A DNA stretch of 64,000 bases from Plasmopara viticola (Eukaryota; Oomycota; Peronosporomycetes; Peronosporales; Peronosporaceae): NCBI GenBank assembly GCA_001695595.3, contig MBPM02000113.1, positions 120,467 to 184,466 of the forward strand, in the 5' to 3' direction. Made by a program: the position numbers and the translations under genes. The stretch's first letter is position 1. Every line of letters starts with the position of its first letter. Below, piece after piece: positions 31,940-43,739 of the stretch. The notes beneath the pieces are model-generated. The model made no database searches. It worked only from the letters and a program-made list of their open reading frames with translations, and was not told the origin of the DNA.

Positions 31940-32012
31940 GTCAGTGCTGTCTAGTGGTCAGGACGCGAGCTTTACACGCTCGAGATCGAGGATTCGATCC
32001 CCTTCTCTGATA
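31940..32012 (+). tRNA. tRNA-Val(TAC) copy 42, A-type
   Basis: Standard UAC A form, CCCTT. Confidence 0.75.
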
Positions 32013-32284
32013 TCATTTTATCTCTTATTGACCAAAATGTTCTCTTGCTCCACTTTTTTTGGTGCGCTGTCATTCCTTTTTCGATGCTTACCACTTCAGC
32101 TTGTGTTTCCATTTATATATTAGAGCGAACGCTAGCACGACTGATGACACTGCCGCAGTGGCCCAAGCTCGAGCAATACGGTGGTAACAGACCGGCTTTG
32201 ATCTGCTCAATATAAAAGCCAGCGTACAAGAGACTGATTACAATTAAGAGTGATGTGTTGCCAGGCCATACTATACAAAAACCT

Positions 32285-32356
32285 GTCAGTGTCCCTAGTG
32301 GTTAGGACGCGAGCTTCACACGCTCGAGATCGAGGGTTCGATCCCCTCCTCTGATA
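32285..32356 (+). tRNA. tRNA-Val(CAC) copy 43, A-type
   Basis: 72 nt. As copy 32 but one C shorter in the already broken D stem. Confidence 0.6.
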
Positions 32357-32629
32357 TCATATTATTTCTTTTTGACCAAAATGTTCTCTTGCTCCACTTT
32401 TTGTTGGTGCGCTGTCATCTCTTTCTTGATGCTTATCACTTCAGCTTGTGTTTCCATTTATATATTAGAGCGAACGTTAGCACGACTGCTGACACTGCCG
32501 CAGTGGCCCAAGCTCGAGCAATACGGTGGTAACAGGCCGGCTTTGATCTTCTCAATATAAAAGCCAGCGTACAAGAGACTGATTAGAATTAAGAGTGATG
32601 TGTTGCCAGGCCATACTATACAAAAACCT

Positions 32630-32702
32630 GTCAGTGTCGTCTAGTGGTCAGGACGCGAGCTTCACGCGCTCGAGATCGAGGGTTCGATCCCCTCCTCTGA
32701 TA
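32630..32702 (+). tRNA. tRNA-Val(CAC) copy 44, A-type
   Basis: As copy 33 (A37 to G, D loop AGTGGTCA). Confidence 0.78.
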
Positions 32703-32975
32703 TCATATTATCTCTTATTGACCAAAATGTTCTCTTGCTCCACTTTTCTTTGGTTCGCTGTCATCTCTTTCTTGATGCTTATCACTTCAGCTTGTGTTTC
32801 CATTTATATATTAGAGCGAACGCTAGCACGACAGATGACACTGCCGCAGTGGTCCAAGATTGAGCAATACGGTGGTACTAGGCCGGCTTTGATCTTCTCA
32901 ATATAAAAGCCAGCGTACAAGAGACTGATTACGAATAAGAGTTATGTGTTGCCAGGCCATACTATACAATAATCT

Positions 32976-33048
32976 GTCAGTGTCGTCTAGTGGTTAGGAC
33001 GGGAGTTTCACACGCTCGAGATCGAGGGTTCGATCCCCTCCACTGATA
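32976..33048 (+). tRNA. tRNA-Val(CAC) copy 45, B-type
   Basis: As copy 34 (stem GGAGT). Confidence 0.78.
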
Positions 33049-33322
33049 TCAGTCAATTTTTTTCGACAATATCGTACTCTTGTTTCACATTTCTTGCTCC
33101 TCAGATTTTCTAAAATTATTACGGATCAGCAGAGGACGCGTTTGTCTGAATCAATTTGATATTGCAATAGCTGACAATCAAGACGACAACGTCACGGTCG
33201 ATGATGTTCGGGCAACAATAAGGCTGTCGGTGTCATCAAACGAGCTCGAAATGTAGCCTTTATACAAGACTTTGGGCAAATATACGAGTTATCTGTCGTG
33301 AGGCCATTGCATAAATTATTCT

Positions 33323-33395
33323 GTCAGTGTCGTTTAGTGGTTAGGACGCGAGCTTCACACGCTCGAGATCGAGGGTTCGATCCCCTCCTCTGATA
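33323..33395 (+). tRNA. tRNA-Val(CAC) copy 46, A-type
   Basis: D stem GTTT. Confidence 0.83.
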
Positions 33396-33669
33396 TCATA
33401 TTATTTCTTTCTGACCAAAATGTTCTCTTGCTCCACTTTTTCTTTGGTGCGCTGTCATCTCTTTCTTGATGCTTATCACTTCAGCTTGTGTTTCCATTTA
33501 TATATTAGAGCGAACGCTAGCACGACTGATGACACTGCCGCAGTGGCCCAAGCTCGAGCAATACGGTGGTAACAGGCCGGCTTTGATCTGCTCGATATAA
33601 AAGCCAGCGTACAAGAGACTGATTACGAATAAGAGTTATGTGTTGCCAGGCCATACTATACAATAATCT

Positions 33670-33742
33670 GTCAGTGCTGTCTAGTGGTCAGGACGCGAGC
33701 TTTACACGCTCGAGATCGAGGATTCGATCCCCTTCTCTGATA
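33670..33742 (+). tRNA. tRNA-Val(TAC) copy 47, A-type
   Basis: Standard UAC A form, CCCTT. Confidence 0.75.
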
Positions 33743-34013
33743 TCATATTATCTCTTATTGACCAAAATGTTCTCTTGCTCCACTTTTTTTGGTGCGCTGT
33801 CATTCCTTTTTTGATGCTTATCACTTCGGCTTGTGTTTCCATTTATATATTAGAGCGAACGCTAGCACGACAGATGACACTGCCGCAGTGGCCCAAGATT
33901 GAGCAATACGGTGGTAACAGGCCGGCTTTGATCTTCTCAATATAAAAGCCAGCGTACAAGAGACTGATTACGAATAAGAGTTATGTGTTGCCAGGCCATA
34001 CTATACAAAACCT

Positions 34014-34086
34014 GTCAGTGTCGTCTAGTGGTTGAGACGGGAGCTTCACACGCTCGAGATCGAGGGTTCGATCCCCTCCACTGTTA
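34014..34086 (+). tRNA. tRNA-Val(CAC) copy 48, B-type
   Basis: As copy 37 (GTTGAGAC, G27, CACTGTT). Confidence 0.65.
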
Positions 34087-34360
34087 TCAATCTATTTTTT
34101 TCGACAATATCGTACTCTGGTTTGACATTTCTTGCTCCTCAGATTTTTTGAAATTATTACGGATGAGTAGAGGACGCGTTTCTCTGAATCAATTTGATAT
34201 TGCAATAGCTGACAATCAAGACGACAACGTCACGGTCGATGATGTTCGGGCAACAATAAGGCTGTCGGTGTCATCAAACGAGCTCGAAATGTAGCCTTTA
34301 TACAAGACTTTGGGCAAATATACGAGTTATCTGTCGTGAGGCCATTGCATAAATTATTCT

Positions 34361-34433
34361 GTCAGTGTCGTTTAGTGGTTAGGACGCGAGCTTCACACGC
34401 TCGAGATCGAGGGTTCGATCCCCTCCTCTGATA
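34361..34433 (+). tRNA. tRNA-Val(CAC) copy 49, A-type
   Basis: D stem GTTT; differs here from its counterpart copy 38, so the repeat copies are mosaic. Confidence 0.83.
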
Positions 34434-34707
34434 TCATATTATTTCTTTTTGACCAAAATGTTCTCTTGGTCCACTTTTTCTTTGGTGCGCTGTCATCTCT
34501 TTCTTGATGCTTATCACTTCAGCTTGTGTTTCCATTTATATATTAGAGCGAACGCTAGCACGACAGATGACACTGCCGCAGTGGCCCAAGCTCGAGCAAT
34601 ACGGTGGTAACAGGCCGGCTTTGATCTGCTCGATATAAAAGCCAGCGTACAAGAGACTGATTACGATTAAGAGTTATGTGTTGCCAGGCCATACTATACA
34701 ATAATCT

Positions 34708-34780
34708 GTCACTGCTGTCTAGTGGTCAGGACGCGAGCTTTACACGCTCGAGATCGAGGATTCGATCCCCTTCTCTGATA
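34708..34780 (+). tRNA. tRNA-Val(TAC) copy 50, A-type
   Basis: GTCACTG acceptor, as copy 39. Confidence 0.65.
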
Positions 34781-35053
34781 TCATATTATCTCTTATTGAC
34801 CAAAATGTTCTCTTGCTCCACTTTTCTTTGGTGCGCTGTCTTCTTTAAGTATATGTTAATCACTTCAGCTTGTGTTTCCATTTATATATTAGAGCGAACG
34901 CTAGCACGACAGATGACACTGCCGCAGTGGCCCAAGCTTGAGCAATATGGTGTTAACAGGCCGGCTTTGATCTGCTCGATATAAAAGCCAGCGTACAAGA
35001 GACTGATTACGATTAAGAGTTATGTGTTGCCAAGCCATACTACACAAGAACCT

Positions 35054-35126
35054 GTCAGTGTCGTCTAGTGGTTAGGACGCGAGTTTTACACGCTCGAGAT
35101 CGAGGGTTCGATCCCCTCCACTGATA
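35054..35126 (+). tRNA. tRNA-Val(TAC) copy 51, B-type
   Basis: Clean UAC B form. Confidence 0.92.
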
Positions 35127-35400
35127 ACAATTTATTTTTATCGACAATATCGTACTCTTGTTTCACATTTCTTGCTCCTCAGATTCCTTTAATTTATTAC
35201 GGATGAGTAGAGGACGCGTTTGTGTAAATTAATTTGATATTGCAATAGCTGACAATCAAGACGACGCTGTCACGGTCGATCATGCTCGAGCAATAATAAG
35301 GCTGTCGGTGTTATCAAGCAAGCTCAAAATGTAGCCTTTGTACACGCCATTGGGCAGATATACGAGTTATATGTCGTGAGGCCATTGCATAAATCATTCT

Positions 35401-35473
35401 GTCAGTGTCGTCTAGTGGTTAGGACGCGAGCTTCACACGCTCGAGATCGAGGGTTCGATCCCCTCCTCTGATA
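35401..35473 (+). tRNA. tRNA-Val(CAC) copy 52, A-type
   Basis: Main CAC form. Confidence 0.87.
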
Positions 35474-35746
35474 TCATATTATTTCTTTTTGACCAAAATG
35501 TTCTCTTGCTCCACTTTTCTTTGGTACGCTGTCATCTCTTTCTTGATGCTTATCACTTCAGCTTGTGTTTCCATTTATATATTAGAGCGAACGCTAGCAC
35601 GACAGATGACACTGCCGCAGTGGCCCAAGCTCGAGCAATACGGTGGTAACAGGCCGGCTTTGATCTGCTCGATATAAAAGCCAGCGTACAAGAGACTGAT
35701 TACGATTAAGAGTTATGTGTTGCCAGGCCATACTATACAATAATCT

Positions 35747-35819
35747 GTCAGTGCTGTCTAGTGGTCAGGACGCGAGCTTTACACGCTCGAGATCGAGGAT
35801 TCGATCCCCTCCTCTGATA
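35747..35819 (+). tRNA. tRNA-Val(TAC) copy 53, A-type
   Basis: UAC A form with 3' T stem CCCTC, the version that dominates from here rightward. Confidence 0.76.
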
Positions 35820-36092
35820 TCATATTATTTCTTTTTGACCGAAATGTTCTCTTGCTCCACTTTTTTTTGGTGCGCTGTCATTCCTTTTTTGATGCTTATC
35901 ACTTCAGCTTGTGTTTCCATTTATATATTAGAGCGAACGCTAGCACGACTGATGACACTGCCGCAGTGGCCCAAGCTCGAGCAATACGGTGGTAATAGGC
36001 CGGCTTTGATCTGCTCAATATGAAAGCCAGCGTACAAGAGACTGATTACAATTAAGAGTTATGTGTTGCCAGGCCATACTATACAAGAACCT

Positions 36093-36165
36093 GTCAGTGT
36101 CGTCTAGTGGTTAGGACGCGAGCTTCACACGCTCGAGAGCGAGGGTTCGATCCTCTCCTCTGATA
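36093..36165 (+). tRNA. tRNA-Val(CAC) copy 54, A-type
   Basis: Variable loop AGAGC; T62 wobble. Confidence 0.8.
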
Positions 36166-36438
36166 TCATATTATTTCTTTTTGACCAAAATGTTCTCTTG
36201 CTCCACTTTTCTTTGGTGCGCTGTCATCTCTTTCTTGATGCTTATCACTTCAGCTTGTGTTTCCATTTATATATTAGAGCGAACGCTAGCACGACAGATG
36301 ACACTGCCGCAGTGGCCCAAGATCGAGCAATACAGTGGTACTAGGCCGGCTTTGATCTTCACAATATGAAAGCCAGCGTACAAGAGACTGATTACGAATA
36401 AGAGTTATGTGTTGCCAGGCCATACTATACAATAATTT

Positions 36439-36511
36439 GTCAGTGTCGTCTAGTGGTTAGGACGGAAGCTTCACACGCTCGAGATCGAGGGTTCGAATCC
36501 CTCCACTGATA
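36439..36511 (+). tRNA. tRNA-Val(CAC) copy 55, B-type
   Basis: Anticodon stem GGAAGC region loses two pairs (27-43, 28-42). T loop TTCGAAT gives a textbook box B. Confidence 0.7.
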
Positions 36512-36785
36512 TCAATCTATTTTTTTCGACAATATCGTACTCTTGTTTGACATTTCTTGCTCCTCAGATTTTTTTAAATCATTACGGATCAGCAGAGGAC
36601 GCGTTTGTCTGAATCAATTTGATATTGCAATATCTGACAATCAAGACGACAACGTCACGGTCGATGATGTTCGGGCAACAATAAGGCTGTCGGTGTCATC
36701 AAACGAGCTCGAAATGTAGCCTTTATACAAGACTTTGGGCAAATATACGAGTTATCTGTCGTGAGGCCATTGAATAAATTATTCT

Positions 36786-36850
36786 GTCAGTGTCGTCTAG
36801 TGGTTAGGACGCGAGCTTCACACGCTCGAGAGCGATCCCCTCCTCTGATA
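36786..36850 (+). pseudogene. tRNA-Val(CAC) copy 56, T arm deleted (lineage 2)
   Basis: 65 nt. The run GAGAGCGATCCCC shows the 8-bp deletion on an AGAGC variable-loop background, distinct from copies 11, 15 and 21. Confidence 0.85.
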
Positions 36851-37122
36851 TCATATTATTTCTTTTTGACCAAAATGTTCTCTTGCTCCACTCTTTTTTG
36901 GTGCGCTGTCTTCTTTAAGTTGATGTCAATCACTTCAGCTTGTGTTTCCATTTATATATTAGAGCGAACGCTAGCACGACAAATGACACTGCCGCAGTGG
37001 CCCAAGCTCGAGCAATACGGTGGTAACAGGCCGGCTTTGATCTGCTCGATATAAAAGCCAGCGTACAAAGACTGATTACGATTAAGAGTTATGTGTTGCC
37101 AGGCCATACTATACAATAATCT

Positions 37123-37195
37123 GTCAGTGCTGTCTAGTGGTCAGGACGCGAGCTTTACACGCTCGAGATCGAGGATTCGATCCCCTCCTCTGATA
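37123..37195 (+). tRNA. tRNA-Val(TAC) copy 57, A-type
   Basis: UAC A form, CCCTC. Confidence 0.76.
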
Positions 37196-37468
37196 TCATA
37201 TTATCTCTTTTTGACCGAAATGTTCTCTTGCTCCACTTTTTTTTGGTGCGCTGTCATTCCTTTTTTGATGCTTATCACTTCAGCTTGTGTTTCCATTTAT
37301 ATATTAGAGCGAACGCTAGCACGACTGATGACACTGCCGCAGTGGCCCAAGCTCGAGCAATACGGTGGTAATAGGCCGGCTTTGATCTGCTCAATATAAA
37401 AGCCAGTGTACAAGAGACTGATTACAATTAAGAGTTATGTGTTGCCAGGCCATACTATACAAGAACCT

Positions 37469-37541
37469 GTCAGTGTCGTCTAGTGGTTAGGACGCGAGCT
37501 TCACACGCCCGAGATCGAGGGTTCGATCCTCTCCTCTGATA
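37469..37541 (+). tRNA. tRNA-Val(CAC) copy 58, A-type
   Basis: T41 to C breaks pair 29-41; T62 wobble. Confidence 0.74.
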
Positions 37542-37814
37542 TCATATTATTTCTTTTTGACCAAAATGTTCTCTTGCTCCACTTTTCTTTGGTGCGCTGT
37601 CATCTCTTTCTTGATGCTTATCACTTCAGCTTGTGTTTCCATTTATATATTAGAGCGAACGCTAGCACGACTGATGACACTGCCGCAGTGGCCCAAGATC
37701 GAGCAACACAGTGGTACTAGGCCGGCTTTGATCTTCTCAATATGAAAGCCAGCGTACAAGAGACTGATTACGAATAAGAGTTATGTGTTGCCAGGCCATA
37801 CTATACAATAATTT

Positions 37815-37887
37815 GTCAGTGACGTCTGGTGGTTAGGACGGAAGCTTCACACGCTCGAGATCGAGGGTTCGAATCCCCCCACTTATA
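37815..37887 (+). tRNA. tRNA-Val(CAC) copy 59, B-type
   Basis: Bases 8-9 AC, D loop GGTGGTTA, two anticodon-stem mismatches, acceptor CACTTAT. Probably a pseudogene. Confidence 0.6.
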
Positions 37888-38161
37888 TCAATCTAATTTT
37901 TTCGACAATATCGTACTCTTGTTTGACATTTCTTGCTTCTCAGATTTTTTTAAATTATTACGAATCAGCAGAGGACGCGTTTGTCTGAATCAATTTGATA
38001 TTGCAATAGCTGACAATCAAGACGACAACGTCACGGTCGCTGATGTTCGGGCAACAATAAGGCTGTCGGTGTCATCAAACGAGCTCGAAATGTAGCCTTT
38101 ATACAAGAGTTTGGGCAAATATACGAGTTATCTGTCGTGAGGCCATTGAATAAATTATTCT

Positions 38162-38226
38162 GTCAGTGTCGTCTAGTGGTTAGGACGCGAGCTTCACACG
38201 CTCGAGAGCGATCCCCTCCTCTGATA
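38162..38226 (+). pseudogene. tRNA-Val(CAC) copy 60, T arm deleted (lineage 2)
   Basis: 65 nt, identical deletion to copy 56. Confidence 0.85.
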
Positions 38227-38499
38227 TCATATTATTTCTTTTTGACCAAAATGTTCCCTTGCTCCACTTTTCTTTGGTGCGCTGTCATCTCTTTCTTGAT
38301 GCTTATCACTTCAGCTTGTGTTTCCATTTATATATTAGAGCGAACGCTAGCACGACAGATGACACTGCCGCAGTGGCCCAAGCTCGAGCAATACGGTGGT
38401 AACAGGCCGGCTTTGATCTGCTCGATATAAAAGCCAGCGTACAAGAGACTGATTACGATTAAGAGTTATGTGTTGCCAGGCCATACTATACAATAATCT

Positions 38500-38572
38500 G
38501 TCACTGCTGTCTAGTGGTCAGGACGCGAGCTTTACACGCTCGAGATCGAGGATTCGATCCCCTCCTCTGATA
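38500..38572 (+). tRNA. tRNA-Val(TAC) copy 61, A-type
   Basis: GTCACTG acceptor with 3' T stem CCCTC. Confidence 0.65.
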
Positions 38573-38844
38573 TCATATTATTTCTTTTTGACCGAAATGT
38601 TCTCTTGCTCCACTTTTTTTGGTGCGCTGTCATTCCTTTTTTGATGCTTATCACTTCAGCTTGTGTTTCCATTTATATATTAGAGCGAACGCTAGCACGA
38701 CTGATGACACTGCCGCAGTGGCCCAAGCTCGAGCAATACGGTGGTAATAGGCCGGCTTTGATCTGCTCAATATAAAAGCCAGCGTACAAGAGACTGATTA
38801 CAATTAAGAGTTATGTGTTGCCAGGCCATACTATACAAGAACCT

Positions 38845-38917
38845 GTCAGTGTCGTCTAGTGGTTAGGACGCGAGCTTCACACGCTCGAGATCGAGGGTTC
38901 GATCCTCTCCTCTGATA
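38845..38917 (+). tRNA. tRNA-Val(CAC) copy 62, A-type
   Basis: T62 wobble only. Confidence 0.84.
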
Positions 38918-39190
38918 TCATATTATTTCTTTTTGACCAAAATGTTCTCTTGCTCCACTTTTCTTTGGTGCGCTGTCATCTCTTTCTTGATGCTTATCAC
39001 TTCAGCTTGTGTTTCCATTTATATATTAGAGCGAACGCTAGCACGACAGAGGACACTGCCGCAGTGGCCCAAGATCGAGCAATACAGTGGTACTAGGCCG
39101 GCTTTGATCTTCTCAATATGAAAGTCAGCGTACAAGAGACTGATTACGAATAAGAGTTATGTGTTGCCAGGCCATACTATACAAGAACCT

Positions 39191-39263
39191 GTCAGTGTCG
39201 TCTAGTGGTTAGGACGCGAGCTTCACACGCTCGAGATCGAGGGTTCGATCCTCTCCTCTGATA
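39191..39263 (+). tRNA. tRNA-Val(CAC) copy 63, A-type
   Basis: T62 wobble only. Confidence 0.84.
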
Positions 39264-39536
39264 TCATATTATTTCTTTTTGACCAAAATGTTCTCTTGCT
39301 CCACTTTTCTTTGGTGCGCTGTCATCTCTTTTTTGATGCTTATCACTTCAGCTTGTGTTTCCATTTATATATTAGAGCGAACGCTAGCACGACAGATGAC
39401 ACTGCCGCAGAGGCCCAAGCTCGAGCAATACGGTGGTAATAGGCCGGCTTTGATCTGCTCGATATAAAAGCCAGCGTACAAGAAACTGATTACGATTAAG
39501 AGTTATGTGTTGCCAGGCCATACTATACAATAATCT

Positions 39537-39609
39537 GTCAGTGCTGTCTAGTGGTCAGGACGCGAGCTTTACACGCTCGAGATCGAGGATTTGATCCCCT
39601 CCTCTGATA
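39537..39609 (+). tRNA. tRNA-Val(TAC) copy 64, A-type
   Basis: UAC A form with T loop TTTGATC (C56 to T), removing an invariant base of the T loop and of box B. Doubtful function. Confidence 0.65.
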
Positions 39610-39882
39610 TCATATTATCTCTTATTGACCAAAATGTTCTCTTGCTCCACTTTTTTTTGGTGCGCTGTCATTCCTTTTTTGATGCTTACCACTTCAGCTT
39701 GTGTTTCCATTTATATATTAGAGCGAACGCTAGCACGACAGATGACACTGCCGTAGTGGCCCAAGCTCGAGCAATACGGTGGTACTAGGACGGCTTTGAT
39801 CTGCTCGATATAAAAGGCAGCGTACAAGAGACTTATTACGATTAGGAGTTATGTGTTTCCAGGCCATACTATACAATAATCT

Positions 39883-39955
39883 GTCAGTGCTGTCTAGTGG
39901 TCAGGACGCGAGCTTTACACGCTCGAGATCGAGGATTCGATCCCCTCCTCTGATA
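39883..39955 (+). tRNA. tRNA-Val(TAC) copy 65, A-type
   Basis: UAC A form, CCCTC. Confidence 0.76.
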
Positions 39956-40228
39956 TCATATTATTTCTTTTTGACCGAAATGTTCTCTTGCTCCACTTTT
40001 TTTTGGTGCGCTGTCATTCCTTTTTTGATGCTTATCACTTCAGCTTGTGTTTCCATTTATATATTAGAGCGAACGCTAGCACGACTGATGACACTGCCGC
40101 AGTGGCCCAAGCTCGAGCAATACGGTGGTAATAGGCCGGCTTTGATCTGCTCGATATAAAAGCCAGCGTACAAGAGACTGATTACAATTAAGAGTTATGT
40201 GTTGCCAGGCCATACTATACAAGAACCT

Positions 40229-40301
40229 GTCAGTGTCGTCTAGTGGTTAGGACGCGAGCTTCACACGCTCGAGATCGAGGGTTCGATCCTCTCCTCTGAT
40301 A
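40229..40301 (+). tRNA. tRNA-Val(CAC) copy 66, A-type
   Basis: T62 wobble only. Confidence 0.84.
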
Positions 40302-40574
40302 TCATATTATTTCTTTTTGACCAAAATGTTCTCTTGCTCCACTTTTCTTTGGTGCGCTGTCATCTCTTTCTTGATGCTTATCACTTCAGCTTGTGTTTCC
40401 ATTTATATATTAGAGCGAACGCTAGCACGACAGAGGACACTGCCGCAGTGGCCCAAGATCGAGCAATACAGTGGTACTAGGCCGGCTTTGATCTTCTCAA
40501 TATGAAAGCCAGCGTACAAGAGACTGATTACGAATAAGAGTTATGTGTTGCCAGGCCATACTATACAAGAACCT

Positions 40575-40647
40575 GTCAGTGTCGTCTAGTGGTTAGGACG
40601 CGAGCTTCACACGCTCGAGATCGAGGGTTCGATCCTCTCCTCTGATA
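40575..40647 (+). tRNA. tRNA-Val(CAC) copy 67, A-type
   Basis: T62 wobble only. Confidence 0.84.
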
Positions 40648-40920
40648 TCATATTATCTCTTTTTGACCAAAATGTTCTCTTGCTCCACTTTTCTTTGGTG
40701 CACTGTCATCTCTTTCTTGATGCTTATCACTTCAGCTTGTGTTTCCATTTATATATTAGAGCGAACGCTAGCACGACAGATGACACTGCCGCAGAGGCCC
40801 AAGCTCGAGCAATACGGTGGTAACAGGCCGGCTTTGATCTGCTCGATATAAAAGCCAGCGTACAAGAGACTGATTACGAATAAGAGTTATGTGTTGCCAG
40901 GCCATACTATACAATAATCT

Positions 40921-40993
40921 GTCAGTGCTGTCTAGTGGTCAGGACGCGAGCTTTACACGCTCGAGATCGAGGATTTGATCCCCTCCTCTGATA
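40921..40993 (+). tRNA. tRNA-Val(TAC) copy 68, A-type
   Basis: UAC A form with C56 to T. Confidence 0.65.
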
Positions 40994-41266
40994 TCATATT
41001 ATCTCTTATTGACCAAAATGTTCTCTTGCTCCACTTTTTTTTGGTGCGCTGTCATTCCTTTTTTTATGCTTATCACTTCAGCTTGTGTTTCCATTTATAT
41101 ATTAGAGCGAACGCTAGCACGACTGATGACACTGCCGCAGTGGCCCAAGCTCGAGCAATACGGTGGTAATAGGCCGGCTTTGATCTGCTCAATATAAAAG
41201 CCAGCGTACAAGAGACTGATTACAATTAAGAGTTATGTGTTGCCAGGCCATACTATACAAGAACCT

Positions 41267-41339
41267 GTCAGTGTCGTCTAGTGGTTAGGACGCGAGCTTC
41301 ACACGCTCGAGAGCGAGGGTTCGATCCTCTCCTCTGATA
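41267..41339 (+). tRNA. tRNA-Val(CAC) copy 69, A-type
   Basis: Variable loop AGAGC; T62. Confidence 0.8.
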
Positions 41340-41612
41340 TCATATTATTTCTTTTTGACCAAAATGTTCTCTTGCTCCACTTTTCTTTGGTGCGCTGTCA
41401 TCTCTTTCTTGATGCTTATCACTTCAGCTTGTGTTTCCATTTATATATTAGAGCGAACGCTAGCACGACAGATGACACTGCCGCAGTGGCCCAAGATCGA
41501 GCAATACAGTGGTACTAGGCCGGCTTTGATCTTCACAATATGAAAGCCAGCGTACAAGAGACTGATTACGAATAAGAGTTATGTGTTGCCAGGCCATACT
41601 ATACAATAATTT

Positions 41613-41685
41613 GTCAGTGTCGTCTAGTGGTTAGGACGGAAGCTTCACACGCTCGAGATCGAGGGTTCGAATCCCTCCACTGATA
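41613..41685 (+). tRNA. tRNA-Val(CAC) copy 70, B-type
   Basis: As copy 55 (GGAAGC, TTCGAAT). Confidence 0.7.
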
Positions 41686-41959
41686 TCAATCTATTTTTTT
41701 CGACAATATCGTACTCTTGTTTGACATTTCTTGCTCCTCAGATTTTTTTAAATCATTACGGATCAGCAGAGGACGCGTTTGTCTGAATCAATTTGATATT
41801 GCAATATCTGACAATCAAGACGACAACGTCACGGTCGCTGATGTTCGGGCAACAATAAGGCTGTCGGTGTCATCAAACGAGCTCGAAATGTAGCCTTTAT
41901 ACAAGACTTTGGGCAAATATACGAGTTATCTGTCGTGAGGCCATTGAATAAATTATTCT

Positions 41960-42024
41960 GTCAGTGTCGTCTAGTGGTTAGGACGCGAGCTTCACACGCT
42001 CGAGAGCGATCCCCTCCTCTGATA
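41960..42024 (+). pseudogene. tRNA-Val(CAC) copy 71, T arm deleted (lineage 2)
   Basis: 65 nt. Confidence 0.85.
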
Positions 42025-42297
42025 TCATATTATTTCTTTTTGACCAAAATGTTCTCTTGCTCCACTCTTTTTTGGTGCGCTGTCATCTCTTTCTTGATGC
42101 TTATCACTTCAGCTTGTGTTTCCATTTATATATTAGAGCGAACGCTAGCACGACAGATGACACTGCCGCAGTGGCCCAAGATCGAGCAATACAGTGGTAC
42201 TAGGCCGGCTTTGATCTTCACAATATGAAAGCCAGCGTACAAGAGACTGATTACGAATAAGAGTTATGTGTTGCCAGGCCATACTATACAAGAACCT

Positions 42298-42362
42298 GTC
42301 AGTGTCGTCTAGTGGTTAGGACGCGAGCTTCACACGCTCGAGAGCGATCCCCTCCTCTGATA
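42298..42362 (+). pseudogene. tRNA-Val(CAC) copy 72, T arm deleted (lineage 2)
   Basis: 65 nt, directly after copy 71: a local tandem duplication of a defective unit. Confidence 0.85.
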
Positions 42363-42635
42363 TCATATTATTTCTTTTTGACCAAAATGTTCTCTTGCTC
42401 CACTCTTTTTTGGTGCGCTGTCATCTCTTTCTTGATGCTTATCACTTCAGCTTGTGTTTCCATTTATATATTAGAGCGAACGCTAGCACGACAGATGACA
42501 CTGCCGCAGAGGCCCAAGCTCGAGCAATACGGTGGTAACAGGCCGGCTTTGATCTGCTCGATATAAAAGCCAGCGTACAAGAGACTGATTACGATTAAGA
42601 GTTATGTGTTGCCAGGCCATACTATACAATAATCT

Positions 42636-42708
42636 GTCAGTGCTGTCTAGTGGTCAGGACGCGAGCTTTACACGCTCGAGATCGAGGATTTGATCCCCTC
42701 CTCTGATA
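42636..42708 (+). tRNA. tRNA-Val(TAC) copy 73, A-type
   Basis: UAC A form with C56 to T. Confidence 0.65.
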
Positions 42709-42981
42709 TCATATTATCTCTTATTGACCAAAATGTTCTCTTGCTCCACTTTTTTTTGGTGCGCTGTCATTCCTTTTTTGATGCTCACCACTTCAGCTTG
42801 TGTTTCCATTTATATATTAGAGCGAACGCTAGCACGACAGATGACACTGCCGTAGTGGCCCAAGCTCGAGCAATACGGTGGTAACAGGCCGGCTTTGATC
42901 TTCTCAATATGAAAGCCAGCGTACAAGAGACTGATTACGAATAAGAGTTATGTGTTGCCAGGCCATACTATACAATAATTT

Positions 42982-43054
42982 GTCAGTGTCGTCTAGTGGT
43001 TAGGACGGAAGCTTCACACGCTCGAGATCGAGGGTTCGAATCCCTCCACTTATA
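42982..43054 (+). tRNA. tRNA-Val(CAC) copy 74, B-type
   Basis: GGAAGC stem defects, TTCGAAT loop, acceptor CACTTAT (C3-T70 mismatch). Confidence 0.65.
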
Positions 43055-43328
43055 TCAATCTAATTTTTTCGACAATATCGTACTCTTGTTTGACATTTCT
43101 TGCTTCTCAGATTTTTTTAAATTATTACGAATCAGCAGAGGACGCGTTTGTCTGAATCAATTTGATATTGCAATAGCTGACAATCAAGACGACAACGTCA
43201 CGGTCGATGATGTTCGGGCAACAATAAGGCTGTCGGTGTCATCAAACGAGCTCGAAATGTAGCCTTTATACAAGAGTTTGGGCAAATATACGAGTTATCT
43301 GTCGTGAGGCCATTGAATAAATTGTTCT

Positions 43329-43393
43329 GTCAGTGTCGTCTAGTGGTTAGGACGCGAGCTTCACACGCTCGAGAGCGATCCCCTCCTCTGATA
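43329..43393 (+). pseudogene. tRNA-Val(CAC) copy 75, T arm deleted (lineage 2)
   Basis: 65 nt. Confidence 0.85.
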
Positions 43394-43666
43394 TCATATT
43401 ATTTCTTTTTGACCAAAATGTTCCCTTGCTCCACTTTTCTTTGGTGCGCTGTCATCTCTTTCTTGATGCTTATCACTTCAGCTTGTGTTTCCATTTATAT
43501 ATTAGAGCGAACGCTAGCACGACAGATGACACTGCCGCAGTGGCCCAAGCTCGAGCAATACGGTGGTAACAGGCCGGCTTTGATCTGCTCGATATAAAAG
43601 CCAGCGTACAAGAGACTGATTACGATTAAGAGTTATGTGTTGCCAGGCCATACTATACAATAATCT

Positions 43667-43739
43667 GTCAGTGCTGTCTAGTGGTCAGGACGCGAGCTTT
43701 ACACGCTCGAGATCGAGGATTCGATCCCCTCCTCTGATA
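43667..43739 (+). tRNA. tRNA-Val(TAC) copy 76, A-type
   Basis: UAC A form, CCCTC. Confidence 0.76.

Larger units (their letters stand above)
31667..35473 (+). repeat. 11-gene higher-order repeat, copy 2 (about 3.8 kb)
   Basis: Copies 42-52, the partner of 27858-31666. The two differ at scattered bases and a few 1-bp indels. Confidence 0.9.
36093..41266 (+). repeat. 15-gene higher-order repeat block (about 5.17 kb)
   Basis: Copies 54-56 recur as copies 69-71 at an offset of 5,174 bp, and copies 59-62 recur as copies 74-77 at 5,167 bp. The middle (copies 57-58 against 72-73) differs, showing later exchange. Confidence 0.8.
38845..41612 (+). repeat. Two 4-gene blocks (about 1,384 bp each)
   Basis: Copies 62-65 recur as copies 66-69 at exactly 1,384-bp offsets, variants in step except AGAGC in copy 69. 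Confidence 0.85.

Noticed and set aside
33983..43262. 88-103 codon frames through a tRNA and spacer B
   Set aside because: Same reasoning: translation of tRNA plus spacer, interrupted in other copies.
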